Part shown: positions 1 through 8,840 of the stretch, piece by piece | Position numbering within the stretch: the stretch's first letter is position 1 | Layout: each line of letters opens with the position of its first letter | From: CAZQQU01 sp964595625 | GTDB taxonomy: Bacteria > Bacteroidota > Bacteroidia > Flavobacteriales > Flavobacteriaceae | Length of the DNA stretch: 64,000 nt | Direction: 5' to 3' | Assembly (NCBI GenBank): GCA_964595625.1 | Contig: CAZQQU010000002.1 | Location: 248,001-312,000 of the forward strand | Translations under genes and position numbers: made by a program | The notes under the pieces: generated by a model | What the model was told of the DNA's origin: nothing | Databases searched by the model: none | What the model saw: only the letters and a program-made list of their open reading frames with translations

Positions 1-572
1 CCCACTTTCATATCCCCTTACAATCGGGAAGTAATGCTATTCTAAAAAGAATGAAACGGCGTTATTTACGGGAACTCTATGTGGATCGAGTGGATCAAAT
101 TCGCCAATTAATGCCACATGCTTGCATTGGGGTGGATGTTATTGTGGGTTTTCCGGGAGAAACCGACGAGCATTTTTTAGAAACCTACCACTTTTTAAAC
201 GAGCTGGAGATCTCGTATTTGCACGTTTTTACTTATTCGGAAAGAGACCATACCGAAGCCGCTGAAATGCCTGGTGTAGTTCCCCCGGAAGTTCGCGCCA
301 AAAGGAGTAAAATGTTACGAGGCTTGTCGGTTAAAAAACGGCGTGCCTTTTATGAATCTCAATTGGGAAGTTTCCGTACCGTACTCTTTGAAGGAGAAAA
401 CAAGCAAGGGTATATCCACGGTTTTACCGAAAACTATGTTAAAGTAAAAACCCCTTGGAATCCGGAACTTGTCAATACCCTACATCCTATCCAACTGACG
501 CATATAGACGACGACGGTTTGGTACGATTTGACTGGGTTAGTGAACCTATAGTTGCCCACGAAACGAGATAA
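1..572 (+). CDS. mtaB: tRNA (N6-threonylcarbamoyladenosine(37)-C2)-methylthiotransferase MtaB, 3' part
   Basis: Reading frame open from base 3 to the TAA at 570-572; the 5' part lies outside the window. The visible 189 residues begin with the radical-SAM methylthiotransferase motif HFHIPLQSGSNAIL, followed by the VDVIVGFPGET segment typical of the MiaB/MtaB family. The last ~60 residues fit a TRAM-like RNA-binding end. The enzyme adds a methylthio group to t6A37 in ANN-decoding tRNAs. The [4Fe-4S]-binding cysteines would lie upstream of the window. MtaB is preferred over MiaB from the look of the HFHIPLQSGS...MKRRY block, but RimO/MiaB paralogs are close, so the subfamily is less certain than the family. 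Confidence 0.85.
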   Translation, partial: HFHIPLQSGSNAILKRMKRRYLRELYVDRVDQIRQLMPHACIGVDVIVGFPGETDEHFLETYHFLNELEISYLHVFTYSERDHTEAAEMPGVVPPEVRAKRSKMLRGLSVKKRRAFYESQLGSFRTVLFEGENKQGYIHGFTENYVKVKTPWNPELVNTLHPIQLTHIDDDGLVRFDWVSEPIVAHETR

Positions 573-667
573 AATAAGCTGGGAAAACCCCGATGAAGCA
601 ATTTATTACGGAATGGTAATGAATTAGTCTTATTCGTTTAGATGGGGTAGATTAAAGGGAGTGATGA

Positions 668-970
668 TTAAATATTAATACCTACGGGTAATAAATCTTT
701 GTATTTTCTTCGGTTTTTACGTACAAAAGAGGTGATTTCACGGCAAGTGGGAACCAAGCGTATGTTGCGTTCCTTAATGATGTTAAAAACTGCTTCCATA
801 AAGGGCTCACTACAGCCTTTAAATTTGATATCCTCCGGGATGTCAATCTTAGTTAAGAATATTTTGCGTTCTTGAAGACTGTATTCTATACGTGCCATTT
901 TCCCGTCTTTACACCATTCAAATTGTCTTAAAAATTCATTGTCCTTAATGTCCGTTTCAGAAATTACCAT
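668..970 (-). CDS. small GNAT-like N-acetyltransferase domain protein
   Basis: About 100 residues if it starts at the ATG at 970 (MVISETDIKDNEF...). An upstream in-frame start at 1021 is possible and would add 17 residues. The order of short beta-strands, the FKGCSEPFMEAVFNIIKERNIRLVPTC core and the end ...SFVRKNRRKYKDLL resemble the one-domain GCN5-related family (Acetyltransf_CG / YidJ-like), where a Gly-containing loop binds acetyl-CoA and a conserved PxC lies before the last helix. The substrate is unknown. It stands alone between two plus-strand genes, and 573-667 shows nothing I can name. Confidence 0.6.
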   Translation of the reverse strand: MVISETDIKDNEFLRQFEWCKDGKMARIEYSLQERKIFLTKIDIPEDIKFKGCSEPFMEAVFNIIKERNIRLVPTCREITSFVRKNRRKYKDLLPVGINI

Positions 971-1071
971 AGTCAAGTTAAATTTTATTTTTATATCGTT
1001 GAAGACACCCGGGGTGAGCATTTATTTTATTAAGGGAACGTTACCTGGTGGAAACAAGTAGAATAAATGCT

Positions 1072-1079
1072 TAATTTTG
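1072..1079 (+). promoter_or_regulatory. TAnnTTTG box upstream of alpha/beta hydrolase
   Basis: TAATTTTG matches the Bacteroidetes -7 consensus TAnnTTTG and would put the transcript start about 25-30 bases before the TTG start of the next gene. No clear -33 TTTG was found at the expected distance. Confidence 0.4.
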
Positions 1080-1113
1080 TGCAAAGTTACGCCTTTTTTA
1101 AAAACTCTGCAAG

Positions 1114-1782
1114 TTGAAGCCTACATCAGACCTTATACATGTGTATTTTATTCCGGGTATGGCAGCGGGTAAAGAAATATTTAAGTACATTTCGTTGCCT
1201 GAAGACCGGTTTAAGGTTCATATAATAGAATGGTTAATTCCCGAAAAAAAGGAAACTTTGGAACATTATGCGGCACGGATGGCGGCGTTGGTTCAGGAAG
1301 AACATCCCGTGTTAGTAGGAGTTTCTTTTGGTGGCGTAGTCGCTCAAGAAATGAGTCGTTATTTGAATCCCAGAAAAACAATCATTATTTCGAGTGTTAA
1401 ATCCAAATACGAACTGCCTTGGCGATTACGTATTCTTCGAAAAACCCGCGCATATAAATTGGCTCCCACCCGAGTGATTGCCCAAACAACCGATTATAGA
1501 AAACTGGCTTTTAATGATTTCATGAGAAAGAAACTAAGTTTATACAACCAATACTTGCAGGTGAAAAATCCGAGATATTTGGAATGGGCTATCCAACAGA
1601 TGGTTTGTTGGGATCGGAAAGAGATCGATGAGCAGGTAATTCACATTCATGGCGATCGCGATCCGGTATTTCCAATTCAGTATATCCAAAACAGTATTCC
1701 GGTGGCGGGCGCCACTCATGTATTAATTTTGAGCAAAGCGAAATGGCTCAATAAAAAATTACCCAAACTAATACTCTCCTAA
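1114..1782 (+). CDS. alpha/beta hydrolase
   Basis: 222 residues starting with TTG; the first ATG (1159) would remove the first beta strand (LIHVYFIPGM), so TTG is the better start. The nucleophile elbow is GVSFGG (Ser is the nucleophile), and near the C-terminus IHGDRDPVFP supplies the acid and GATHVL the catalytic His, the usual Ser-Asp-His order of small alpha/beta hydrolases. There is no signal peptide, so it is probably cytoplasmic. The substrate cannot be told from the sequence. It ends 1 base before manA, so the two are probably co-transcribed. Confidence 0.75.
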   Translation: MKPTSDLIHVYFIPGMAAGKEIFKYISLPEDRFKVHIIEWLIPEKKETLEHYAARMAALVQEEHPVLVGVSFGGVVAQEMSRYLNPRKTIIISSVKSKYELPWRLRILRKTRAYKLAPTRVIAQTTDYRKLAFNDFMRKKLSLYNQYLQVKNPRYLEWAIQQMVCWDRKEIDEQVIHIHGDRDPVFPIQYIQNSIPVAGATHVLILSKAKWLNKKLPKLILS

Positions 1783-1783
1783 T

Positions 1784-2749
1784 ATGCAGTTATACCCCAT
1801 ACGATTTACACCGATATTATTTGAAAAAGTCTGGGGAGGGCAACGGCTTCAGACATTATTACAAAAGCCTTCTTCCTCAGATAGGATAGGAGAAAGCTGG
1901 GAAATTTCGGGGGTGACCGATCAAGAGTCGCAGGTGAGTAACGGTATTTACCAAGGAATAAAGTTACCTGAATTAGTGGTTCAATTTCAAGAGCAATTGG
2001 TTGGAAAACGGGTATATGCTCAGTTTGGTAATCAATTTCCTTTGCTTTTTAAGTTTATTGATGCTCGCGAAGATTTGTCGGTTCAGTTACATCCTGACGA
2101 TCAAGTAGCTTTTCAACGTCATCAAAGTTTCGGTAAAACCGAAATGTGGTATATTTTTCATGCCGATCCGGGGGCTGAACTTATACTGGGATTTAATCGG
2201 CCGATGGATCGGGAGCTTTTTAAGGAGTATTTGACTCGTAACCAGCTCAGTCAAATTTTACACCGTCAAAAAGTGCATGCCGGGGATGTATTTTACATTC
2301 CTCCAGGATGTGTACACGCTATAGGTGGTGGGATAGTTTTGGCCGAAGTTCAACAATCGTCGGATATTACCTACCGGGTGTACGATTGGGACCGACCCGA
2401 TATCCATGGACAAATGAGAAAACTTCATACTGAGCTGGCATTGGATGTAATTGATTACCAGAATTCTAAAGAAAATAAAATCAATTATTCATCGGCAACT
2501 GTGAGCCAATTAGTTCAAAACCAGTATTTTGATACTTCTTTGTTACGTCTTCAAGGAAGTTTACAGCGAGATTTATCGTTGATAGATTCGTTTGTAGTTT
2601 ATATGTGTGTGGACGGAGCAGGAAAAATACAACTGGGCGAAAGTTTTGAAGAGTTTCGGTTGGGAGACACGTTGTTAATTCCGGCAGCTGCCCAACAACT
2701 TACGCTTTATGCCGAGCAGGCTACTTTATTAGAAGTGTATGTACCCTAA
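1784..2749 (+). CDS. manA: mannose-6-phosphate isomerase, class I
   Basis: 321 residues, the length of the short Bacillus-type ManA. It interconverts fructose-6-phosphate and mannose-6-phosphate for mannose use and GDP-mannose synthesis. Expected zinc ligands are visible: His103 in QLHPDD, Glu120 in KTEMWYIF and His178 in IPPGCVHAIG, followed by the conserved AEVQQSSDITYRVYDWDR stretch. The C-terminal ~80 residues form the small second cupin-like domain. It follows the hydrolase gene almost without a gap. Confidence 0.93.
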   Translation: MQLYPIRFTPILFEKVWGGQRLQTLLQKPSSSDRIGESWEISGVTDQESQVSNGIYQGIKLPELVVQFQEQLVGKRVYAQFGNQFPLLFKFIDAREDLSVQLHPDDQVAFQRHQSFGKTEMWYIFHADPGAELILGFNRPMDRELFKEYLTRNQLSQILHRQKVHAGDVFYIPPGCVHAIGGGIVLAEVQQSSDITYRVYDWDRPDIHGQMRKLHTELALDVIDYQNSKENKINYSSATVSQLVQNQYFDTSLLRLQGSLQRDLSLIDSFVVYMCVDGAGKIQLGESFEEFRLGDTLLIPAAAQQLTLYAEQATLLEVYVP

Positions 2750-2763
2750 TAGGTAGGTCAGAG

Positions 2764-2785
2764 TTTTTTTCCCGAAAGGGAAAAA
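2764..2785. terminator. possible weak terminator after manA
   Basis: tttttccc-gaaa-gggaaaaa forms an 8-bp AT-rich stem with a GNRA-like tetraloop 15 bases after the manA stop. There is no T-run after the stem on the plus strand, so termination is uncertain. Confidence 0.35.
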
Positions 2786-2860
2786 TAAATGTAAATACCT
2801 ACTTTAGATATCTATTGCGGTAGGGGTAGAAATAAAGAATGCTAGCTAGAAACAAATAGT

Positions 2861-2868
2861 TATCTTTG
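2861..2868 (+). promoter_or_regulatory. TAnnTTTG box upstream of the 88-aa gene
   Basis: TATCTTTG, an exact match to the Bacteroidetes -7 element, ends 14 bases before the ATG at 2883. This predicts a leader of under 10 bases. Confidence 0.5.
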
Positions 2869-2882
2869 CAAAAAAAATAATT

Positions 2883-3149
2883 ATGGCAAGTATACGAAAT
2901 CTTAAAAAAGATATCAATTATGTATTGGGCGACATTATTGATGCAGCCTTAATCTGGGAACTTACTAATACCGATAAAGATACCCAACAATCTCAAGCTA
3001 TTGTAGATTTGTGCATACAGTATTACGACGAGCTTATCAACAAGGTGAATCAAAAGAATGTAGAAAATAAAAAGCAACACTTCCGTGCCATCAATCAAGA
3101 GTTAGAGGCCAAAGCGCAAGAACTGATTGATAAGATTAATGCCTTGTAA
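2883..3149 (+). CDS. small conserved-looking helical protein of unknown function
   Basis: 88 residues, charged, rich in Gln, Asn, Lys and Glu, and predicted almost entirely helical (DLCIQYYDELINKVNQKN...AINQELEAKAQELIDKINAL). No cysteines, signal peptide or membrane segment. I recall similar proteins of this size as hypotheticals in flavobacterial genomes but know no function. It has its own promoter-like box and stands as a single gene, converging on a minus-strand lipoprotein whose stop is 2 bases away. Confidence 0.75.
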   Translation: MASIRNLKKDINYVLGDIIDAALIWELTNTDKDTQQSQAIVDLCIQYYDELINKVNQKNVENKKQHFRAINQELEAKAQELIDKINAL

Positions 3150-3151
3150 TC

Positions 3152-3904
3152 TCAGTCGAGGTTTTTTCTTTCGATAATATAATTTTCTAATTCCCGACCG
3201 TATTTGGATTGTTTAACCGGTTGGGTTAAGCTGTTGTATATGGTATCCAAGTAGTTGGTATGGGTGTCAAATATTTCGTACAATGCTAAATAGGGTGCTA
3301 TTTCCAAAGCGCTGTTGTTGATAGCAAAATTTACGGTGCTCAAATATTTACTTTGGATTAAGGATTGATTTTTTCGATTAATTTCTAGTACTTTAGAAGC
3401 ATTTTTGTTCATTTCAGCTTGGTACGTTTCTTTGATAAGTTCGAGGCGTTTATCTTGAAATCTTCGAGTTAACTCTTGGTATTCTACCCATTTGTCGTGG
3501 TTGACGGAGCCGGTTACCCGGGCATCTCTTTCAAAGTTTTTTAAGGTGGTTTCAATGGTTATATTTCCGGGTTCTAAAAACACCGCTAGGAAGTCATTGA
3601 TAGGTGTATTTTCCGTTTTTTCTAAGTACAAATACACCATTTCTGGTTCCTCCAGATTCAACTGGAAGGTAAATTGATCCGTTCCGTTAAAGAGGACTGA
3701 ATCTACCACTTGTGCCAGTGTATCTATATGCCTTTCTAAGTAAAGTTTTCCTTTTTTGAGCCCATCAATTTTTCCTTGAATCGTGGTATTGTAGTCAGTA
3801 GACTTGGAGGTAGAGGAATTACATCCGCCTATCAAAAATAGGGAGGTAAACAGTAAAAGAGCAATATATTTCACAGCAGTATTAAATTTAAGGATTCCAT
3901 TCAT
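3152..3904 (-). CDS. DUF4369-type lipoprotein
   Basis: 250 residues. N-terminal membrane segment and lipobox (LFLIGGC, Cys at about 28) predict a lipoprotein. The next ~100 residues, TTIQGKIDGLKKGKLYLER...DSVLFNGTDQFTFQLNLEEPEMVYLYL, look like the DUF4369 beta-sandwich that in Bacteroidetes often precedes a thioredoxin domain. Here no CxxC thioredoxin domain follows; the C-terminal half is helical. Its start overlaps the stop of the upstream AbgT gene by 17 bases, so the two are probably translated from one message. Confidence 0.75.
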   Translation of the reverse strand: MNGILKFNTAVKYIALLLFTSLFLIGGCNSSTSKSTDYNTTIQGKIDGLKKGKLYLERHIDTLAQVVDSVLFNGTDQFTFQLNLEEPEMVYLYLEKTENTPINDFLAVFLEPGNITIETTLKNFERDARVTGSVNHDKWVEYQELTRRFQDKRLELIKETYQAEMNKNASKVLEINRKNQSLIQSKYLSTVNFAINNSALEIAPYLALYEIFDTHTNYLDTIYNSLTQPVKQSKYGRELENYIIERKNLD

Positions 3905-5645
3905 AATAGGTCGGTGCGCCGGGTCCTACAGGCAAATTAAATACAAATATCCAAATATAAAATAAGAGTACCCAACCGATAAAAAACAACAAGCTATACG
4001 GAAGCATCATACTGATAATGGTTCCGATTCCGACGTTTCTGACGTATTTGGTAGCAAAAGCTAATATAAGTCCAAAATAGCTCATCATGGGAGTAATGAT
4101 ATTGGTGACTGAGTCACCTATGCGATAGGCAGCTTGGATCACTTCGGGGCTGTATCCGATGTACATAAGCATGGGCACAAAAATGGGTGCGGTTATGGCC
4201 CACTGTGCAGACGCGGAACCCAGCATCAGGTTTACAAATGCGGAAACAATGATAAAACCGATAAAAACTTCCGGGCCGGTAAATCCGATAAGAGTTAAAA
4301 ACTCTGAGCCTTTGATAGCAAAAATTTGTCCTAGGTTACTCCAGCCAAAGAAGGCGACAAATTGGGCAGCAAAAAATACGATGACGATATAAAGTCCCAG
4401 GGTTGACATCGACTTGGCCATGCCGTCGATGATATCGTTAATCCCTTTCATAGAGCCAGACACGCGGCCGTACACGTAACCCGGTATTAGGAAAAACACA
4501 AATATCAGAGTCACCATACCTCGAAGGAATGGAGAATTTAAAACTTCACCAGTGGCCGGGTTTCTCAGTATTCCATTTTCCGGAATCACCGTGAGAGCAG
4601 CCAAAAGTCCCAAAATAACAACCGAAAGTGCGGTGTATTTAAGTCCTTTTTTCTCTTGTTCAGTGAGTGGCGACATTGTATTTTGTCCGGATAAATCTTC
4701 AGAAGCCACTGAAGGGTCGTATTTTTCAAGTTTGGGTTCCACTATTTTTAAAGTAACAAACGCACCAATAGCAGTAATTAAAAAGGTACTAACAGACATG
4801 AAATAGTAATTTACAGCAGCATGTACCTCATAATCTTGGTCGATTAAGCGAGCCGCTTCTTGAGTGAGACCGGCTAGAAGCGGGTCAATAGTTCCTATTA
4901 ATAAATTAGCGCTATAACCACCTGAAACGCAAGCAAATGTGCAAGCTAATCCTGCGAGGGGGTGTCTACCCATCGAATAAAAGATATAGGCTCCCATGGG
5001 AATCAGTACCACATATCCCATTTCCGATGCCGTGTTTGATAAGATACACGCAAAACAAATTACGATAGTAACTAGATTTTTGGGAATAAGTAAAAACCTG
5101 ATAAACGGATAAAATATCCAAATAAAAGGAAATAAAACCAACCGAATTGGGAAGAAAAGGACATTTATTAGGTGTAGTAAAAGATTGTGTTTTTTAAAAG
5201 GATATAGTTTAAAAGAAGGTCTTTTTTCAGCCGGTGAAAAAGAGACCGCTTTTAGTATCAAGAGACGTATAGCGGCACTAATCAAACCCGATCGCTCGGC
5301 CACGCCCACCCCAAGGAGGGCAACCAACACCACACCTAAAGGAGCAAAGCTGGTAAAATTACTTACCAAGTTGGTTACAATACGTCGAAAACCTTCGGCA
5401 TTGAGTAAGTTAACCGGTTCGATAATTCCGTTTTCAGGTCGACCGGGGGTGTTTTCAGGACGTGGATCGATGGCAGACCACCCCAAGCTATCCGCAATTC
5501 CACTAAAAACAATCACCAAGAGTGCAAAAATGGCAAATAAGGTTACAGGGTGTGGCAATAAATTACCTAGCCATTCCACAAAATTTAAAAAACGGGTAAA
5601 AAGATTTTTTTTGGAAGAAGAAGTTGACGAAGAATTTTCTGACAT
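3888..5645 (-). CDS. AbgT family transporter
   Basis: 585 residues with about a dozen hydrophobic membrane segments. It shows AbgT hallmarks: the N-terminal NLLPHPVTLF segment, LSNTASEMGYVVLIPMGA, SGGYSANLLIGTIDPLLAG and, near the end, GSASAQWAITAPIFVPMLM...RIGDSVTNIITPMMSYFGLIL. The family includes E. coli AbgT (p-aminobenzoyl-glutamate uptake) and MtrF-type pumps that export antimetabolites such as sulphonamides. The true substrate is not predictable here. A hydrophilic Ser-rich 18-residue N-terminus precedes the first helix. It overlaps the following lipoprotein gene. Confidence 0.9.
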   Translation of the reverse strand: MSENSSSTSSSKKNLFTRFLNFVEWLGNLLPHPVTLFAIFALLVIVFSGIADSLGWSAIDPRPENTPGRPENGIIEPVNLLNAEGFRRIVTNLVSNFTSFAPLGVVLVALLGVGVAERSGLISAAIRLLILKAVSFSPAEKRPSFKLYPFKKHNLLLHLINVLFFPIRLVLFPFIWIFYPFIRFLLIPKNLVTIVICFACILSNTASEMGYVVLIPMGAYIFYSMGRHPLAGLACTFACVSGGYSANLLIGTIDPLLAGLTQEAARLIDQDYEVHAAVNYYFMSVSTFLITAIGAFVTLKIVEPKLEKYDPSVASEDLSGQNTMSPLTEQEKKGLKYTALSVVILGLLAALTVIPENGILRNPATGEVLNSPFLRGMVTLIFVFFLIPGYVYGRVSGSMKGINDIIDGMAKSMSTLGLYIVIVFFAAQFVAFFGWSNLGQIFAIKGSEFLTLIGFTGPEVFIGFIIVSAFVNLMLGSASAQWAITAPIFVPMLMYIGYSPEVIQAAYRIGDSVTNIITPMMSYFGLILAFATKYVRNVGIGTIISMMLPYSLLFFIGWVLLFYIWIFVFNLPVGPGAPTYYEWNP

Positions 5646-5659
5646 CGATTATATTTTAG

Positions 5660-5708
5660 TTTAAAAAGATAAAACAATGCGCACAAGTTGAATATCTTGT
5701 ACGCATTG
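5660..5708 (-). terminator. terminator after the TonB-dependent-receptor-like gene
   Basis: Stem CAATGCGTACAAG / CTTGTGCGCATTG on the minus strand (12 of 13 pairs, 8-base loop), followed on that strand by TTTTATCTTTTT. It lies between the receptor stop (5752) and the AbgT start (5645), so it should separate the two transcripts. Confidence 0.75.
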
Positions 5709-5751
5709 CTTCGGCTAAAATATAATTTTTTTTTTAAAAACTATTTACTGT

Positions 5752-8172
5752 TTAAAAGAAACCACCGCTGTCTTGAGCTTCCCGGCTATCTCTTTGTTTA
5801 CGAGCTAAGGCACGGTTGTTTACGCCACCAAAGCGATAGCTCAATCCCACTTGCCAAGTTTGGCTTTCCCAGTTAAACTCACCAGTCATCGGATAAGGGC
5901 GAGTGGTTTCAACATACGATTTTTGGGTGTTAAAAATGTCGTTGTAATTAAAACTGATAGTAGCTTTTCCTTGCATAACGTTGTATCGGACACCGGCATT
6001 GACAAAATAAAACTCGTCGTAATCAAACTGAATACTGCTTCCACCACTACGATAAAAACCAAATAATTGGAGTGTCAAGTCTTTCATTGGTTTAAAGCTG
6101 TTGTTTAAACGCAGTGTATAACCCGTATTGTCCACCTCTACCGATTCTGTGCCTGACAAGCCTTTGAGAGTTTGTGAGTACAGGTCAAAACTACCATTTA
6201 AATTCCACCAGGAAGTGGGTCGATAGGCGGCAGAAAATTCAAGCCCGTAGGCTGTATTATCTTCTAAGTTGTCATAGCTCAATATCAGTTTAGAAGAATC
6301 TAGTGGATCTACAGTTATAGATCGATTGATCTCGTCTTCAATGATTCGGTAGAATCCACCGGCAGTGATGCTTCCTTTACCCAGTTGCAGGGTATAATTT
6401 AATTCCATAGAGTTGGTAAACTGGGGTTTTAAGTTTTGATTACCAATAGAAGTTAATACCGGAGTACTAAATTCTCTAATGGGATTAATTTGACTTAAAC
6501 CCGGACGGTCTACCCGGCGACTGTAGCTCAATACTACCGAACTTTTGTCATTGAGAGAATAGCTGACAAAGGCGGAAGGATAGAGGGTAAATAACTCATC
6601 TGTAAATGGAATTTCGGCGGTGCTTTCATTACTAAAGGCAGCATCTACATGATAGCTTTCAGCTCGAACTCCGGCTTGGTACGACCAAGAACCAATTTTA
6701 TGTCCAAAAGTTACATATCCCGAATAGATATTCCGGTTGTAGAAAAAGTCAGAGTTTTTAATTAGTTCAGAAGTGGTGGTAAACAAATTGTCTGTATTTT
6801 GAATACGAGCTTCTAAACCTACTTCAATTTTGATGTTTTCATTTAATGGATTAACATAGTCTAAGTTGAGCGTGGTGTTTTCCCGGTTATTGGTTTGATA
6901 TTCCAAATAACTGGGCAAAAATCCATCGGAGAACCAATAATCTACTTTTTCGTCGGCTTCATAATTGTTGTAATCGGCTTCGAGTGAAACTTCATGACCA
7001 TCTTCATTAAATTTGTATTTATAAGCCAGATTATAGGCCGCACTGATATTGTCATTGTTAATAGTAGAATTTTGAAAAATGGTGGGGCCGTAGAAGTAAT
7101 CGGTAATATTAGTAGCCCGTAATTTATAGTCGTAAAAGTTTTGGGTTGTATAAATAGACAAGGTGTTTTTGTCGTTAATGTAATAATCAGCTCCTACTTT
7201 AAGCAGGTGTGATTTACTGCTGTTAATCAAGTCAAATCGGTCGTAGGCCGAATCGTCAATACCTTCGGTAAAGGGGTTGTCCTCGGAGATAAAAGTACCG
7301 TTGTTAAAATTTTCTCCTATATAGTTACCGTAATTGGTGTAAAAATTGAATTTTCCGGTCCGATAATTCAAGTTTAACGAGCTGTTAAATCGAGCGTATT
7401 CACCACTAGTTAGATTGACACTAAGATCACCGTTTAGGCCGTCGTTAGTATTTTTATGCAAAATAATATTAATAATACCACTCATTCCTTCGGGGTTATA
7501 TTTAGCGGAAGGGTTGGTAATGAGTTCGATTTGTTTAATAGAAGTTGAAGGGATTTGTTTTAATAATTGAGCTGCATCGATATTGACGGGTTTTCCGTCG
7601 ATAAGTATTTTTACGTTTGGATTGCCGCGCAAAGCGATATTACCATCTTGATCAACATTAACCGAAGGTATGTTGTTCATAATTTCGCTAGCCGTAGCTC
7701 CTGCTGTAGTTAAATCTTTACCCACAGTTACTACCCGACGGTCAATTCGTTGGCTAATGGTAGATTGCTCAGCAACAATCACTACTTCATCTAAAGCGGC
7801 AATATCTTCTTCCAATTCGATACGACCTAAATCTACCGATTGGTTACTGCTTTGTATGTCTAATTCTTGTGAATAGGTTTTAAATCCGATGTATTGAATT
7901 TTAACAAAAACCTTTCCGGTAGGTAATTGTCCAATGTTAAAATTACCCATATCGTCGGTGATACCACCGGTCAAAACTTTGCCTTCTTCATTTTCGACGG
8001 TGATGGTTACGTAGGGTAATGGTTCTTGGAGTGTTTTGTCGATTACTTGACCGTAAATTCCGGCTAAGATGGTTTGATGTGAGGCACTGCTTTTATCTGA
8101 TGAAATTTGTGAAAAACCAGAGAAACAGGTCCATAAAAAGCAAATAATAGCAATTGATTTGAGTTGTTTCAT
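5752..8172 (-). CDS. outer-membrane beta-barrel protein, TonB-dependent-receptor-like
   Basis: 806 residues from the ATG at 8172 (MKQLKSIAIICFLWTCFSGFSQ, a signal peptide); a longer frame to 8223 would bury that signal. After it come a carboxypeptidase-regulatory-like beta sandwich (~35-115, AGIYGQVIDKTLQEPLPYVTITV), a plug domain (~150-230, SEIMNNIPSVNVDQDGNIALRG, VKILIDGKPVN, IELITNPSAKYNPEG) and a long barrel with SVVLSYSRRVDRPGLSQINP. This is the OMP_b-brl_3 class of Bacteroidetes TonB-linked proteins, which may move peptides or metal complexes. There is no SusD partner next to it, so a glycan role is not supported. Confidence 0.87.
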   Translation of the reverse strand: MKQLKSIAIICFLWTCFSGFSQISSDKSSASHQTILAGIYGQVIDKTLQEPLPYVTITVENEEGKVLTGGITDDMGNFNIGQLPTGKVFVKIQYIGFKTYSQELDIQSSNQSVDLGRIELEEDIAALDEVVIVAEQSTISQRIDRRVVTVGKDLTTAGATASEIMNNIPSVNVDQDGNIALRGNPNVKILIDGKPVNIDAAQLLKQIPSTSIKQIELITNPSAKYNPEGMSGIINIILHKNTNDGLNGDLSVNLTSGEYARFNSSLNLNYRTGKFNFYTNYGNYIGENFNNGTFISEDNPFTEGIDDSAYDRFDLINSSKSHLLKVGADYYINDKNTLSIYTTQNFYDYKLRATNITDYFYGPTIFQNSTINNDNISAAYNLAYKYKFNEDGHEVSLEADYNNYEADEKVDYWFSDGFLPSYLEYQTNNRENTTLNLDYVNPLNENIKIEVGLEARIQNTDNLFTTTSELIKNSDFFYNRNIYSGYVTFGHKIGSWSYQAGVRAESYHVDAAFSNESTAEIPFTDELFTLYPSAFVSYSLNDKSSVVLSYSRRVDRPGLSQINPIREFSTPVLTSIGNQNLKPQFTNSMELNYTLQLGKGSITAGGFYRIIEDEINRSITVDPLDSSKLILSYDNLEDNTAYGLEFSAAYRPTSWWNLNGSFDLYSQTLKGLSGTESVEVDNTGYTLRLNNSFKPMKDLTLQLFGFYRSGGSSIQFDYDEFYFVNAGVRYNVMQGKATISFNYNDIFNTQKSYVETTRPYPMTGEFNWESQTWQVGLSYRFGGVNNRALARKQRDSREAQDSGGFF

Positions 8173-8474
8173 TTTTTGATTGATTTTGATGAATAATGTT
8201 ATATAAGGTACTTGGTTATACATAATAATTTATTCCGCTGAGTCATTTTTTATCACTTTATCTATAAGACAAACTTTTGTTTTAAATGTTACATGGAATT
8301 TTAGTTTTTTCAAATAAGCCCGAGTAATTTACTCGGGCTTAATGCATTACGAAAAAAATTAACACTAACCATCAAAGAAAATTAAAACCGTAATGCGATG
8401 AAAAATTATTTTCTATATAAAAGACGAGCATATCTTCTAAATGTTACATTCAATAGTTTTTTTAACTTTACTTT
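8173..8474. promoter_or_regulatory. 302-base divergent intergenic region with hairpin and repeated ATGTTACAT
   Basis: No gene seen. It holds an 11-bp perfect stem, AAGCCCGAGTA / TACTCGGGCTT with an ATT loop (8316-8340), which is not followed by a T-run on either strand. It also holds two copies of the 12-mer TAAATGTTACAT (8283-8294 and 8438-8449), whose core ATGTTACAT is palindromic. Because the flanking genes diverge, nothing transcribes into the hairpin from outside; the repeats may be operator sites. Confidence 0.5.
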
Positions 8475-8840
8475 ATGAAAACATTAGTTTTAGGGGCTAG
8501 TTTAGACCCTCAGAGATATGCTTATTTGGCATTAGAACGATTAACCGCAGCACAAATTCCAGTAGTGGCTATTGGCAAACGAGAAGGTGAGTTAGTTGGA
8601 GTACAGATAACCACCCAAAAGGTTTTTTGGGAGGATATACATACAGTTACCCTCTACTTAAATCCTTTTAATCAGCGGGAATATTACGATTATATCCTAA
8701 CGCTTCGACCTAAGCGAGTCATTTTTAATCCGGGTACTGAAAACCCGGAATTGTATCGATTATTGGATCAGGCAGGTATAGCGTATGTTGAGGCGTGTAC
8801 TTTAGTTTTACTTTCTCTTAATCAATATCACCAAGCCTAA
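8475..8840 (+). CDS. CoA-binding domain protein
   Basis: 121 residues forming a single Rossmann-like CoA-binding domain: MKTLVLGASLDPQRYAYLALERL is the first strand, nucleotide loop and helix; VVAIGKREGELVGV and RVIFNPGTENPELYRLL follow. It belongs to the YccU/CoA_binding_2 type of small cytoplasmic proteins, whose function is unclear. The last 33 bases overlap, tail to tail, the end of the symporter gene on the other strand. Confidence 0.8.
   Translation: MKTLVLGASLDPQRYAYLALERLTAAQIPVVAIGKREGELVGVQITTQKVFWEDIHTVTLYLNPFNQREYYDYILTLRPKRVIFNPGTENPELYRLLDQAGIAYVEACTLVLLSLNQYHQA

Noticed and set aside
5185..5664. 159-codon plus-strand frame inside the AbgT gene
   Set aside because: Antisense to a well-conserved transporter; Lys/Arg/Pro-rich without domain, a shadow.
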